64,000 bases of DNA, from positions 1 through 64,000 of the forward strand of contig SUYG01000020.1 of the NCBI GenBank assembly GCA_015060555.1, given 5' to 3'. The notes beneath the pieces were generated by a model. It ran no database searches, was not told the DNA's origin, and saw only the letters and a program-made list of their open reading frames with translations. Origin of the DNA: Physcousia sp015060555. Its GTDB lineage: Bacteria; Bacteroidota; Bacteroidia; Bacteroidales; Bacteroidaceae. Below are positions 35,101 through 45,220 of the stretch, one piece after another; position 1 is the first letter of the stretch; each line of letters begins with the position of its first letter. Made by a program: the position numbers and the translations under genes.

Positions 35101-36530
35101 GCAACCACCGTAAAGACAACCTCGCTCACCATGCCATCCTCAACGGAGAACTGCGCTACGAACACTTTAAGAATCTGCGCTACACCTTTGACATCGCCGC
35201 TGATGACTTCCTGGGCTATGACTTCAAGGACTTCGGTGACCAGAGCTTCTACGGAACGGTTTATGCCGATGGCAACGTGCACCTGGCTGGACAACCTGGC
35301 GAACTGACCGTTGACATCAAGTGTACGCCCCTGCAAGGCACCGTCTTCACCTATAATGTCTCTTCGCCAACGACACTCACGGATAATGAGTTTATAACCT
35401 ACAAGGAGAAAAACCACCTGGCCCCCCTTTCGCCCCCCGAGGGTGGCACTGATGCTCAATCCAATACTGATGATGGTAATGTAGCCCCCTCGGGGGCAGA
35501 AGAGGGGGCCACTTCTGACGAGCCCATAGACATGCATATCAACTTTGACCTGGACATCACGCCTGCGGCTCAGATGCGTCTGCTGATGGACGCCCGTTCT
35601 GAGGACTACATCAATCTCTTCGGCGATGCACACATCCGCGCCACCTTCCATAACCGAGGACGTTTCCAGATGTACGGCACCTATCGCGTCGATCACGGCA
35701 CCTATCGTCTTTCGCTGCAAGATGTCATCCGCAAGGAGTTCCGTTTCCAGCAGGGAGGCACCCTTGTCTTTGGCGGCGATCCCATGAAGGGCACCTTGAA
35801 CCTTCAGGCCATCTACACCGTTCCCAGTGTGTCGCTCAACGACCTGGCCGTAGGTAATAACTTCTCCAGTAGCAATGTCCGTGTGAACTGTCTGATGAAC
35901 ATCGGCGGGCGTGCTGAACAGCCACAGGTCACCTTCGACTTCGATATTCCCAACGTCAACGAGGACGAGAAGCAGATGGTACGATCGCTCATCTCCACCG
36001 ATGAGGAACGGAATATGCAGGTCATCTACCTCCTGGGCATCGGACGCTTCTACACGCAGGACCTCTCAGCCGGACAAAGCCAGACCAATGCTGCCATGCA
36101 GAGTCTGCTCTCCTCGACCATCTCAGGGCAGTTGAACAACCTCCTTACCAGCGTCATCGGAAACAGCAACTGGAACTTCGGCACGAATCTTTCAACAGGC
36201 AACCAAGGCTGGAACGAGGTTGATGTCGAGGGAATGCTCAGTGGCCGCCTCCTCAACAACCGTCTTCTCATCAACGGCACCTTCGGCTACCGCGACACGC
36301 CCATCGCCAACACCAACTTCATTGGTGACTTCGACGTGCAGTGGCTGCTTACCAAGTCTGGCAACATCAGCCTGAAAGCCTACAGCGAGACCAACGACCG
36401 CTACTTCACCAAGACCGCCCTCACCACCCAAGGCATCGGCATTCAGGTGAAGAAGGACTTCAACACCCTGCGTGAGCTCTTCCGCCTCCGTCGCCCCAAA
36501 TCCACATCCAATATGACATCCAAGCGATAA
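32148..36530 (+). CDS. TamB-like translocation/assembly protein
   Basis: A very long protein (about 1460 residues from 32148) with one N-terminal membrane helix (VYLFLGLYLGLWLFTISP), long beta-rich repeats in the AsmA/TamB style, and a C-terminal DUF490-type region (YRVDHGTYRLSLQDVIRKEFRFQQGGTLVFGGDP, then LLGIGRFYTQD). TamB-like proteins span the periplasm and take part in lipid transport or outer-membrane protein assembly. The start is uncertain: the frame has no ATG or GTG near the N-terminus. TTG 32148, TTG 32160 and CTG 32130 lie after the promoter; TTG 32067 lies inside the -33 box. A repeat at 35418-35512 adds a Pro/Glu-rich stretch in frame. Confidence 0.88.
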   Translation: MTVYLFLGLYLGLWLFTISPVCQRWLAGKASDVLSEELGSHVEIGNARLGLFNRVVLDDILLLDQQADTLLAATRASTKIDLLELTQGRIRIGSVQLFGYDIRLHRPTWDAPYNFQFIIDRFASKDTTSTPLDLAISSIIIRRGRLSHDIDSVPLTDHFSPAHLHFTDLNLKASVSDLTNERCKLEINEFNFKESRSGLTVNDFRANLWGDRRNVQLTNLWMSLPNSTITIPAISISNGFTRWLENNVIFHIRGEVTPSDLAPFDQRLQRFQQPIHLTLQGRKRAEGVLLQRLLLSGKGLSIEAKAEARLQASADSSASIKLASWHATLPHCYVRQAFYQPILETLSAMEPQPILPASTANMLSKIGDISLTCEASGSTLRQFITASVKAHTAIGGIEARGDLQAQDKFNIQAETTSVLIGKLLGQDSGIPVDNITLIANASGSIRQRQLQGTATLKNLVLKETQLSAVETRFTLSPYHLNAFVNVEDDEYDLQLSTDLRSQKEMNLTAEALEHIEGHIGLDRVRVRRDEKNYELNSLHFSTANDDRGHHILVSGDFIDAHADGRFNYASIVPAVRQRLHQALPSLISAPQTTGAEPNEQVTFSIHLWNTTQLLSLADIPLRLPEPGYIEGELNTSKSEFAVMADFPHLEYGSEDLRAVSMLARQEGDSILSFVTLQRMMELGPMDLSVLAEGKNDRLNTTFAWDDHNIPAERGELTTSTLFFKDQENHLGADIRILPTDIVISDTVWNVNEARVKYDKGVVDVNGFRIAQGGRHLRVDGRVSDNPADTLYADLRSIKLEYVFGIIDFHDVEFEGQATGKVKVHDIFKDIAVDADLHVDDLILNGGLLGEAQVLGGFGRKDDRAIDLDILIREPLRGEFSTVRGIVKPGHEPGRGLDLDIRANYLNTYFINYFTEGIFNNMQGRATGYAHLYGPFKQLDLEGKLVLDTLDVGIDVLGTRFHTYGGDSILLFPGGIRIPDAQIYDRNHRKDNLAHHAILNGELRYEHFKNLRYTFDIAADDFLGYDFKDFGDQSFYGTVYADGNVHLAGQPGELTVDIKCTPLQGTVFTYNVSSPTTLTDNEFITYKEKNHLAPLSPPEGGTDAQSNTDDGNVAPSGAEEGATSDEPIDMHINFDLDITPAAQMRLLMDARSEDYINLFGDAHIRATFHNRGRFQMYGTYRVDHGTYRLSLQDVIRKEFRFQQGGTLVFGGDPMKGTLNLQAIYTVPSVSLNDLAVGNNFSSSNVRVNCLMNIGGRAEQPQVTFDFDIPNVNEDEKQMVRSLISTDEERNMQVIYLLGIGRFYTQDLSAGQSQTNAAMQSLLSSTISGQLNNLLTSVIGNSNWNFGTNLSTGNQGWNEVDVEGMLSGRLLNNRLLINGTFGYRDTPIANTNFIGDFDVQWLLTKSGNISLKAYSETNDRYFTKTALTTQGIGIQVKKDFNTLRELFRLRRPKSTSNMTSKR
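35418..35512. repeat. In-frame composite inverted repeat in the TamB-like gene
   Basis: The arms CTGGCCCCCC ... CCCCCCGAGGGTGGC (35418-35446) and GCCCCCTCGGGGGC ... GGGGGCCAC (35480-35512) are complementary around a spacer of about 33 nt. The encoded stretch (APLSPPEGG ... APSGAEEGA) is low-complexity and falls just before the conserved C-terminal region. Confidence 0.88.
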
Positions 36531-36579
36531 TTATTCATCTTTAATCATTAGAGTAGAACATCATTTGTTTCTTTGCTGC

Positions 36580-36771
36580 ATGAAACGATATATTTTGACA
36601 GTCCTTGTACTCCTTGGGAGCCTTGCCGTAGCGGCGACGCCTGAGAAGGAAGACTATGACTTCAGCCACGCACGTCTGGGTGTGTGGACAGACAGCGGTA
36701 TAGAATATTACACGAAGATTCTCTATCCCGAAGCCGAATGTGTCTATTTGGACGGAATTAGTACACTATGA
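36580..36771 (+). CDS. Small exported protein, unknown
   Basis: ATG 36580 gives 63 residues with a signal peptide (MKRYILTVLVLLGSLAVAA). The mature part contains DFSHARLGVWTDSGIEYYTK and ends DGISTL. It overlaps the next gene by 4 nt (ATGA), suggesting coupled translation. I do not recognise the family. It might also be the remnant of a longer protein. Confidence 0.6.
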   Translation: MKRYILTVLVLLGSLAVAATPEKEDYDFSHARLGVWTDSGIEYYTKILYPEAECVYLDGISTL

Positions 36772-37343
36772 AATTAATATACTTCCATGGTTTCGGTTCA
36801 TCAGGTGCCAGCGGCACTGTCGAAACCCTTCGTCGTCTCCTCCCCGACGACCAAATCATCGCTCCAGACATCCCTGTTGACCCTGTCGAGGCACTACCCT
36901 ACCTCCGTCAGCTCTGCGCCGACGAGCAGCCCGACATCGTCGTGGGAACAAGCATGGGTGGAATGTATGCCCAGCAGATGCGTGGCTTTGTCCGTATCTG
37001 CATCAATCCGGCTGTGAACATGTCCACAATGAGCACTGTCCTTCGCACGGGCGAACACAAGTTCTTCAACGGACGTAAGGACGGTCAGAAGACCTTCCGC
37101 ATCACGCGCGACATCATCCAGCATCACAACCAGATGGAACGTCAGCAGTGGAAGGACATCACCGACTGGGACCGTGAACACTGCTATGGTCTCTTCGGCA
37201 TCAACGATCCGCTGGTTCACACCTACGATCTCTTCCACAAGCATTATCCCCACGCCATCCGCTTCGAAGGCGAACACCGTCTCAACGAGAAAGTCCTGCG
37301 CAAAGTCGTCCTTCCCCTGATTCAAGAGCTCACAGCGAAGTGA
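36768..37343 (+). CDS. YqiA-like alpha/beta-hydrolase (UPF0227 type)
   Basis: The 191-residue protein starts KLIYFHGFGSSGASG, has GTSMGGMYAQQ with the nucleophile serine, GINDPLVHTYD with a likely acid residue, and GEHRL with the catalytic histidine. This fits the YqiA group of small cytoplasmic esterases, also near the serine esterase fold of the UPF0227 proteins. The natural substrate is unknown. It is translated from an ATG overlapping the end of the small exported-protein gene. Confidence 0.82.
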   Translation: MKLIYFHGFGSSGASGTVETLRRLLPDDQIIAPDIPVDPVEALPYLRQLCADEQPDIVVGTSMGGMYAQQMRGFVRICINPAVNMSTMSTVLRTGEHKFFNGRKDGQKTFRITRDIIQHHNQMERQQWKDITDWDREHCYGLFGINDPLVHTYDLFHKHYPHAIRFEGEHRLNEKVLRKVVLPLIQELTAK

Positions 37344-37363
37344 AACATACTTTGCGCATCCCT

Positions 37364-39217
37364 CTACCCTGCCCTTTCTGAGAGTTCGAGCCAGCGCATT
37401 TCGGCAGCGTCAAGTTCCTCCTGTAGGATGGGCAGACGCTTGCTCTTTGCAGTGAGGTCATCAATGGAGAGGGTGCCGCTGCAGAGAGCGCTTTCGAGTT
37501 CTTTTTTCTCTGCTTCGAGGGCTGCAAGGGTAGCTTCGAGGGCTTCGAACTCGCGCTTCTCCTTGTAGGAAAGGCGACGCCTGGCAGCCTCTGGCCCACC
37601 CCCAATTCCTTCCGTGAGAGAGGTGGAAGGCTGCACGATATTGTCTTTTTGCTTTCTCGAGGACTGAAGCTCTCCTCCCTCACGGGAGGGGTTGGGGCTC
37701 GGCATGTTCTTTTCCCATTCCCTGTACTGCGTATAATTACCCGGGAAGTCCTTGATGATGCCATTGCCTTTGAAAACAAGGAGATGGTCAACGACTTTGT
37801 CCATGAAGTAGCGGTCGTGGCTGACAACGATGACGCAGCCCTTGAAGTTCTTGAGGTAGTCCTCGAGGATGTTCAGTGTCACGATGTCGAGGTCGTTGGT
37901 GGGCTCGTCGAGAATGAGGAAGTTGGGGTTCTGCATCAGCACGGTGCAGAGGTAGAGACGCCGCCGCTCGCCGCCAGAGAGCTTGTAGATATAATTCTGC
38001 TGTTGCAGGGGTGTGAACAGGAAGTGCTGCAGGAACTGCATCGCGGTGAGATGGCGGCCACCGCCGAGATCCACGTATTCCGCTATCTGCCGTACGGCAT
38101 CGATGACCTTCATTTCTTGATTGAACTGCATCCCTTCTTGCGAGAAATAGCCGAAGCGTACGGTCTCACCCACGACGAAGCGCCCGCTGTCTGGCTGCAC
38201 CAATCCCAGCAACATCTTGATGAATGTGCTCTTGCCCGTTCCGTTGGCGCCTACAATGCCCATTTTTTCATAACGCGAGAAGATGTAGTAGAAATCCTTC
38301 AGGATGACACGCTCCGTGGAATTCGGGTCGTCGGGGCGTGGCGAGAACGTCTTGCTGACATACTGTGCCTCGAAAATCTTGGAACCGATGTAGGTGCTGT
38401 TCACCTGCAGCGACACTTTCTCCTCGGTGATGCGCTGCTTGGCTACGCGTTCGAGGTCGTAAAAGGCATCCTCGCGCGAACGTGCCTTGTGGCCGCGTGC
38501 CTGCGGCATCCGTCTCATCCACTCCAACTCACTCCTATATAAATTATTCGCGCGCGCGATGGTTGCGTTGGTCACGTCGATGCGCTCTTGCCGCTTTTCA
38601 AGATAGTAGGCATAGTTGCCGCGATAGGTATAAAGTGTCTCGTTGTCCAGCTCCAGAATGAGCGAGCATACACGGTCGAGGAAATAGCGGTCGTGGGTCA
38701 CCATGAGCACCGTCATGCTCGATCGCGAGAGATAAGTCTCCAACCATTCAATCATCTGAAGGTCTAGATGGTTTGTGGGCTCGTCGAGGATGAGGAGATC
38801 CGGTTCCTGACACAGCACGTTGGCCAGCGCCACTCGCTTGAGCTGCCCACCGGAGAGGTGACTGATGGGTTGTGCATGGTCCGTGATTCTCAGTTTCGTC
38901 AGATACTCCTGAATGCGCCGCGGTTCCTCCTTGCAATGCCAAAGGCAAGCCTCCATCACTGTCATGTCCTTGGGATAAGTGGGCGTCTGTTCGAGATAGG
39001 CCACACGCAGGTCACGCCGATAGGTGATGGAGCCGCCCTCGGGCTCCTCATGTCCTGCCAGGATGTTCAGCAGCGAGGTCTTGCCGGTTCCGTTCTGTGC
39101 TATCAGTCCCACGTGCTGCCCCTCGGCAATGCCAAAGCTGATATCGTGGAAGAGCGTCTTGTCGCCAACAGAAAAAGTGAGGTTGTCAACCTGCAAATAG
39201 GGGTTCACGAGTGCCAT
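37364..39217 (-). CDS. ABC-F family ATPase (Uup-like)
   Basis: ATG 39217 gives 617 residues; the frame extends upstream but overlaps a promoter-like box. Two ABC domains are seen: the first with AQNGTGKTS, LSGGQLKR and LLILDEPTNHLD, the second with GANGTGKST, LSGGERRR and FLILDEPTNDLD. There are no membrane segments. The C-terminus is a coiled coil (FEALEATLAALEAEKKELE), as in Uup. ABC-F proteins act on the ribosome or in DNA repair-like processes; which is the case here is not shown. A repeat at 37591-37704 lies in the linker before the coiled coil. Confidence 0.93.
   Translation of the reverse strand: MALVNPYLQVDNLTFSVGDKTLFHDISFGIAEGQHVGLIAQNGTGKTSLLNILAGHEEPEGGSITYRRDLRVAYLEQTPTYPKDMTVMEACLWHCKEEPRRIQEYLTKLRITDHAQPISHLSGGQLKRVALANVLCQEPDLLILDEPTNHLDLQMIEWLETYLSRSSMTVLMVTHDRYFLDRVCSLILELDNETLYTYRGNYAYYLEKRQERIDVTNATIARANNLYRSELEWMRRMPQARGHKARSREDAFYDLERVAKQRITEEKVSLQVNSTYIGSKIFEAQYVSKTFSPRPDDPNSTERVILKDFYYIFSRYEKMGIVGANGTGKSTFIKMLLGLVQPDSGRFVVGETVRFGYFSQEGMQFNQEMKVIDAVRQIAEYVDLGGGRHLTAMQFLQHFLFTPLQQQNYIYKLSGGERRRLYLCTVLMQNPNFLILDEPTNDLDIVTLNILEDYLKNFKGCVIVVSHDRYFMDKVVDHLLVFKGNGIIKDFPGNYTQYREWEKNMPSPNPSREGGELQSSRKQKDNIVQPSTSLTEGIGGGPEAARRRLSYKEKREFEALEATLAALEAEKKELESALCSGTLSIDDLTAKSKRLPILQEELDAAEMRWLELSERAG
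37591..37704. repeat. In-frame composite inverted repeat in the ABC-F gene
   Basis: The arms (37591-37627 and 37671-37704) share GGCCCACCCCC / GGGGTTGGGGCTC and TCCGTGAGAGAGG / CCTCCCTCACGGGAGG in opposite orientation. The product is the stretch PSPNPSREGGE ... STSLTEGIGGGPE, a type of stretch I know from repeats in other Bacteroidota proteins. Confidence 0.88.
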
Positions 39218-39235
39218 AGGTGATGAATTTTGGTG

Positions 39236-39243
39236 CGAAAGTA
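39236..39243 (-). promoter_or_regulatory. Probable -7 box of the ABC-F gene
   Basis: On the minus strand this reads TACTTTCG, one base from TAnnTTTG, 18 nt before the start codon. Confidence 0.4.
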
Positions 39244-39262
39244 AGAAAAAAACATGAAAAAC

Positions 39263-39293
39263 TTTGCTGAATGGACGGAAATCGTTACCTTTG
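39263..39293 (+). promoter_or_regulatory. -33/-7 promoter of rho
   Basis: TTTG at 39263-39266 and TACCTTTG at 39286-39293 are 19 nt apart, matching the Bacteroidota promoter. The start codon follows about 72 nt later, which leaves a leader of some 65 nt. Confidence 0.65.
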
Positions 39294-39365
39294 CACTCGA
39301 TTTTTGGAGAGTTACCCAGCAAAAAGCGGTTAACTCCTTCTTATTTCCTCTTATTTACTTTATTT

Positions 39366-41267
<1,902 letters not shown>

Positions 41268-41298
41268 CCCCAGCACTCTTAACCCATCATCCCCATAC

Positions 41299-41332
41299 AG
41301 CAAGCCCACCTCCCTTCCGAGGCGGGCTTGCT
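41299..41332 (+). terminator. Terminator after rho
   Basis: AGCAAGCCCACCTC pairs with GAGGCGGGCTTGCT (one mismatch) and is followed by a weak T-rich stretch. Confidence 0.85.
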
Positions 41333-41408
41333 TATTTGACAAGGAACTTGATAAACTCATCTCTGAAATTAGTTTGAGGGAATACGGTGGCTTTTTGTGA
41401 GCTATCTA

Positions 41409-41442
41409 TATAAAAAAAGTGAGGGCGATGTGCCCTCACTTT
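41409..41442 (-). terminator. Terminator of the 45062 gene
   Basis: On the minus strand AAAGTGAGGGC pairs with GCCCTCACTTT and leads into a run of seven Ts. It lies 20 nt after the stop codon. Confidence 0.9.
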
Positions 41443-41462
41443 CATGTTATAGGATGAAGTGA

Positions 41463-44400
41463 TTACTTCACGAGAACTTTGCTGACAGAACCATCGGCAC
41501 GCTTCACGATGTTCACGCCCTTCTGCATCTGGCCCAGACGAGTACCGCTGACGCTGTAGATGGTGGAGACGGGAGCCTTGGAAACGGTGTTGACATTCTG
41601 GATGCCATCGGCGGCCTTACCGTAGTCATACTCAGGATAAGGAGCTACGAGATACATGCGAGCTTCACCTGCGAAGGTGTTGGTGTTCCACCAGTCTGTG
41701 GGAGCATAGTCGTGACCGGAAGCCTGACCGGAGATGTAGTGCTCGATGACACCGATGGTGAGTGTCTGGTCTTCGCCAACCTTCACACCATGGATGACAG
41801 TCGGGTGGCCGAACCAAGAGCTACCAGCTGCGAAGGGAACCGTGATGGGTTCGTCGTCGCCCACCTGAGCGTAGATGTACTTATCCCAGAGACCTGTTTC
41901 GTCATCCTGTGCGTTGAAGACACCAGTTATACCTTCTACATCAGGCTGGTTCTTGATAGCCGTACGCGTAGCGAAGTAGATGTCATAGACACCGACAGGG
42001 ACGTTCTCGATGACCTGATAGAAATCGTACTCGGAGCCACCGGCATAGGAGTTGATAGCGCTGGTGATTACGGGATTCTCAGCAGTTGCAGAAGCGTTGT
42101 TTGCGAGGTGGACGCTGCCGCCTTCATACTGCTCGCACATCCAACCAACTACGGTGTTGTCCTTCAAGGGAGCAGCGCCATCGGTGGTGAAGGTGTAGAA
42201 GCGAGGATTCTTGATAATGCTGGTGAAGTCGATACCTGTTGTGGCTACTTCCTCACCCGTCATGTCGGTGTATTCGCCATCGACAACAATCTTCGTGCCT
42301 GCATCGTAGGTTACGGTGGTCAGCATCTCAGGATTGTCCTGTATGAAGTTGAGGTTCTCGGCAAATGCGCTATAGATGGAATACTTGGCAGCTTCGTTGC
42401 AAGCCTCGACAACTTCGTCGTCGTCCTCAACAAGGTTGAAAGCAGCATCAACAGCGGGGGACTCAGAGCCCAGCAGAGATGCAACCTGAGCAGCCTTGTA
42501 GCCACGCCATGCGAGGATGTCGGTAACGCTCTTCACATTAGCCATCTGAGCAGCTGCAGTCACGAGCTTCGGAGTTACCTGTGCAAGTTCTTCGTCGGAG
42601 AGGTCGGAAGGATCGGTTTCTGAATAACGGGAAATCAACTGGGAAGCCTCATTGGCAAGGGGAGCATCGAGATACTTACCATCAAGTTCAGCAAGAGACA
42701 AGATAGCATTATCGAGAGCGTCTGCAAAGGCATCGAGATTCGTGACACGAGCCTGCATCTTTGCGCCCAGCTCTTCAAGTTCATCAATCATTTCCTGAAT
42801 GGCAGAGGGAGCTGTAAAGTGACCTGTTTCTGCTTCGAGGACAGCAGCAGCGAAGGCTGTCTTGGTTTCGCCATCATATTTCTCTTCCTCAGCTGCGTCG
42901 AGGATGCCATAAGCCTTCTCGACAGCAGCAGCAAGCTGTTGCTTCCAGTAGGCAGCCTTAGAAGGCATGGTGATGAGGTCAACACCGCCGAGGAGGTACT
43001 CACCGTTGGGCTGTGTGGTGGAGAACTTCAGCATGTAGTAGCCAGCCTTATCGACGGTGAAATCGGTCTGAGAACGTGTTACACCAGTGACAGCAACATC
43101 CTGAGAGCCGTTGACGTTAGGCATAGCCAGAACATCGTCGAAGCGTGCATAGACATTGCCTTCGAGGTCCTCGAGGGTGAAGGTGTACTTAGGAGCATTG
43201 TCGGGGTTCACCTTGTCCGTGTTACCATTGAGGTTCTTCCAAGCACACATGCGGATGGTAATCTGGTACTTGCGAGCATCCAGCTTGAGGTCGATGCCCT
43301 CGGGCATATCGGGATCAAGTTCTCCACCGGGGAGAATGTAGTCTTTCACCTGTTCACCATAGGTCAGTGTACCGAGCTGGTTAGCGCCGTTCATAGAACG
43401 CCAGTAGATAGCAGCGCCGTTGAGGTCGCCGCTGTAGCCAGTCATGGCACGGCAGCCACCACCGCCGACATTGCCACCCCAGTTGTAGTTCCAAACCTCA
43501 CCCTTGTCGGTGAGACCGTACTGGTGGATGGTACCGTTATCATTAGAAACCCAACCTACGGGGAAGGTGCCGTTGGCAGTGCTTGAGAATGTCTCATTGG
43601 TGCTGTAGATGACTTCAGAGGTGGAGGTGTCATGGTCTTCACCAAGAGCGAAGGTGATTGTCTGGTCGGTGAGGCAATCTACGCCATAGCTGTTGGCAAC
43701 GCCAGCAACAACGAGGGTGTATTCACCTTCGGAGAGGCCTGCGACAGCGATGTTGATGGTCATGCCATCCTCGCTCAGTGCCATCTTATCTGTGAGGTTT
43801 GTGTCAACGCCATTTCTGGAGAGTGTGGCAGAAGCATAGGAGAGATCCAGCTTCTTGTCGTAGGTGAGAGCGATGTTCTTGAACGTAGCAGGATCAATCT
43901 CGAAGCTTTCGTTCTCAGGAACGGTCTTGACGAGCGTAGCGGGTGACCAAGCATCGGGCAATGCATCGATGTCGTCATCGAAGTAAGCGACCTCGTTCAC
44001 GAAGCCCAGGACAGGCATGTCAGCCTCGGTGTCAGCGCTGGGGCGACGGTCGGAGTTATACACGATAGGACACTTGTCATCGGGGGTGAAGCTGACGAGC
44101 ACTTCGTCAGTTTCTTCCATAGTGACGTCATCATCCATGAAGAGATAGAGGAAACCGTCGGACTTACCCTCGAGGTACTCAACAGTAGCGGGCTCACCAT
44201 TAATAGTTACCTTCACGCAAGCGGGATCGAGCGAGAAGGAGCCATTGCTTTGGTTGGCCAGATCCTTGATGTTGGTCTGATAACCGAAGTCAAGCTTGAT
44301 GGCGTTAGCGCTGTTGGAGAAAGTGGCAGCGTTGAAGGTGACGCCCTCCTCAATCTTGATGTCGTCAAGATAGTATTCTGTGGGGCTGTACATGTTGACC

Positions 44401-45062
44401 ACGAGGAAGAACTCGTTGGGCAACTTGTGGTCGAAGTACTCGGCATAGGTCTGTGTGCCATCGCCACCGAAGTCCTCGGGGAAGACAGCGTTACCGACCC
44501 AACTCTGGTCGGCGATAATTTTGTTCAGGACATCGGCATTCGTGTAGAAGGACACGAAGGAGATGCGCTGCCATTCGCCGGTGAGGCCGCTGGTCATCTG
44601 AATGCCATAGTTGTAACCGCTCTTGGAGCAGATGCTCTTGTCGAAGTTCTCAATACCCTGGGACAGCCACGAGGTGAGTGCGGTGTTCTTAACGCCTTCG
44701 TCATCGGTGTAAGTGCCATCAGCCTTGATCCAGAAGCTGACACGGTAAGGAGTGTTCTCCTTGATGGGCAGTTTGGCAATCTTGAAGCCACGGTCCCAGG
44801 AGTTGCCGGCAGTAGCGCCGTTCTCGGCAAAGAGGCAGTACTGGCCAGACTTAGGTTCATCGGTGCATTCTTCGTCCCAGGAGTCTTCGTCCTTCACGTT
44901 GACGAAGTCGCCGAATTTGCTCTCGCCGGGAGTCAGAGCATACTCAGAACTCTTACCTTTGTCATCACCCGCCTCAAAACCTAAGGTGGCGATGGTGGTC
45001 TGTGCAAAGAGTGAGCCAGCGCCCATCAATGCAGCAGCCAATGTTAAGTAGAATCTCTTCAT
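41463..45062 (-). CDS. Large secreted tail protein of the PUL, unknown function
   Basis: The 1199-residue protein has a signal peptide (MKRFYLTLAAALMGAGSLFAQ). Residues about 25-235 and 490-720 look like carbohydrate-binding beta-sandwiches (for example NTPYRVSFWIKADGTYTDD; the second resembles the last module of the GH98 protein, with CRAMTGYSGDLNGAAIYWRS). A mid part has Ig-like features, residues about 725-900 are helical (LDAAEEEKYDGETKTAFAAA), and a further sandwich follows. The tail is IYSVSGTRLGQMQKGVNIVK ... SKVLVK. No catalytic motif was recognised. It may bind glycan at the cell surface. It has its own promoter with the ATGAGACA half-sites and terminator. Confidence 0.8.
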   Translation of the reverse strand: MKRFYLTLAAALMGAGSLFAQTTIATLGFEAGDDKGKSSEYALTPGESKFGDFVNVKDEDSWDEECTDEPKSGQYCLFAENGATAGNSWDRGFKIAKLPIKENTPYRVSFWIKADGTYTDDEGVKNTALTSWLSQGIENFDKSICSKSGYNYGIQMTSGLTGEWQRISFVSFYTNADVLNKIIADQSWVGNAVFPEDFGGDGTQTYAEYFDHKLPNEFFLVVNMYSPTEYYLDDIKIEEGVTFNAATFSNSANAIKLDFGYQTNIKDLANQSNGSFSLDPACVKVTINGEPATVEYLEGKSDGFLYLFMDDDVTMEETDEVLVSFTPDDKCPIVYNSDRRPSADTEADMPVLGFVNEVAYFDDDIDALPDAWSPATLVKTVPENESFEIDPATFKNIALTYDKKLDLSYASATLSRNGVDTNLTDKMALSEDGMTINIAVAGLSEGEYTLVVAGVANSYGVDCLTDQTITFALGEDHDTSTSEVIYSTNETFSSTANGTFPVGWVSNDNGTIHQYGLTDKGEVWNYNWGGNVGGGGCRAMTGYSGDLNGAAIYWRSMNGANQLGTLTYGEQVKDYILPGGELDPDMPEGIDLKLDARKYQITIRMCAWKNLNGNTDKVNPDNAPKYTFTLEDLEGNVYARFDDVLAMPNVNGSQDVAVTGVTRSQTDFTVDKAGYYMLKFSTTQPNGEYLLGGVDLITMPSKAAYWKQQLAAAVEKAYGILDAAEEEKYDGETKTAFAAAVLEAETGHFTAPSAIQEMIDELEELGAKMQARVTNLDAFADALDNAILSLAELDGKYLDAPLANEASQLISRYSETDPSDLSDEELAQVTPKLVTAAAQMANVKSVTDILAWRGYKAAQVASLLGSESPAVDAAFNLVEDDDEVVEACNEAAKYSIYSAFAENLNFIQDNPEMLTTVTYDAGTKIVVDGEYTDMTGEEVATTGIDFTSIIKNPRFYTFTTDGAAPLKDNTVVGWMCEQYEGGSVHLANNASATAENPVITSAINSYAGGSEYDFYQVIENVPVGVYDIYFATRTAIKNQPDVEGITGVFNAQDDETGLWDKYIYAQVGDDEPITVPFAAGSSWFGHPTVIHGVKVGEDQTLTIGVIEHYISGQASGHDYAPTDWWNTNTFAGEARMYLVAPYPEYDYGKAADGIQNVNTVSKAPVSTIYSVSGTRLGQMQKGVNIVKRADGSVSKVLVK

Positions 45063-45123
45063 AAGTTAAAAAATTAGTTAGTAAAAAAGAATGATTTGGG
45101 TTGATTTCTTAATTTCGTCGATG

Positions 45124-45191
45124 CAAAAGTACAACCTATTGAACTTATTATATATATAAAGATGTCTCATAGAATTGCGAATTTGTATCAC
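45124..45191 (-). promoter_or_regulatory. Operator half-sites and promoter of the 45062 gene
   Basis: On the minus strand GTGATACA (45184-45191) and ATGAGACA (45163-45170) are 21 bp apart, and the -7 box TACTTTTG (45124-45131) begins 31 nt after the second. The spacing equals that of the promoters before 4418 and 8484. Confidence 0.75.
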
Positions 45192-45220
45192 CCCTTGGAA
45201 TTTGTGATTTATTCCAAGGG
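45192..45220 (-). terminator. Hairpin at the end of the SusC/D operon
   Basis: CCCTTGGAAT pairs perfectly with ATTCCAAGGG around a 9-nt loop. It overlaps the SusD stop codon and has no T-run, so it may weaken rather than stop transcription into the next gene. Confidence 0.55.
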
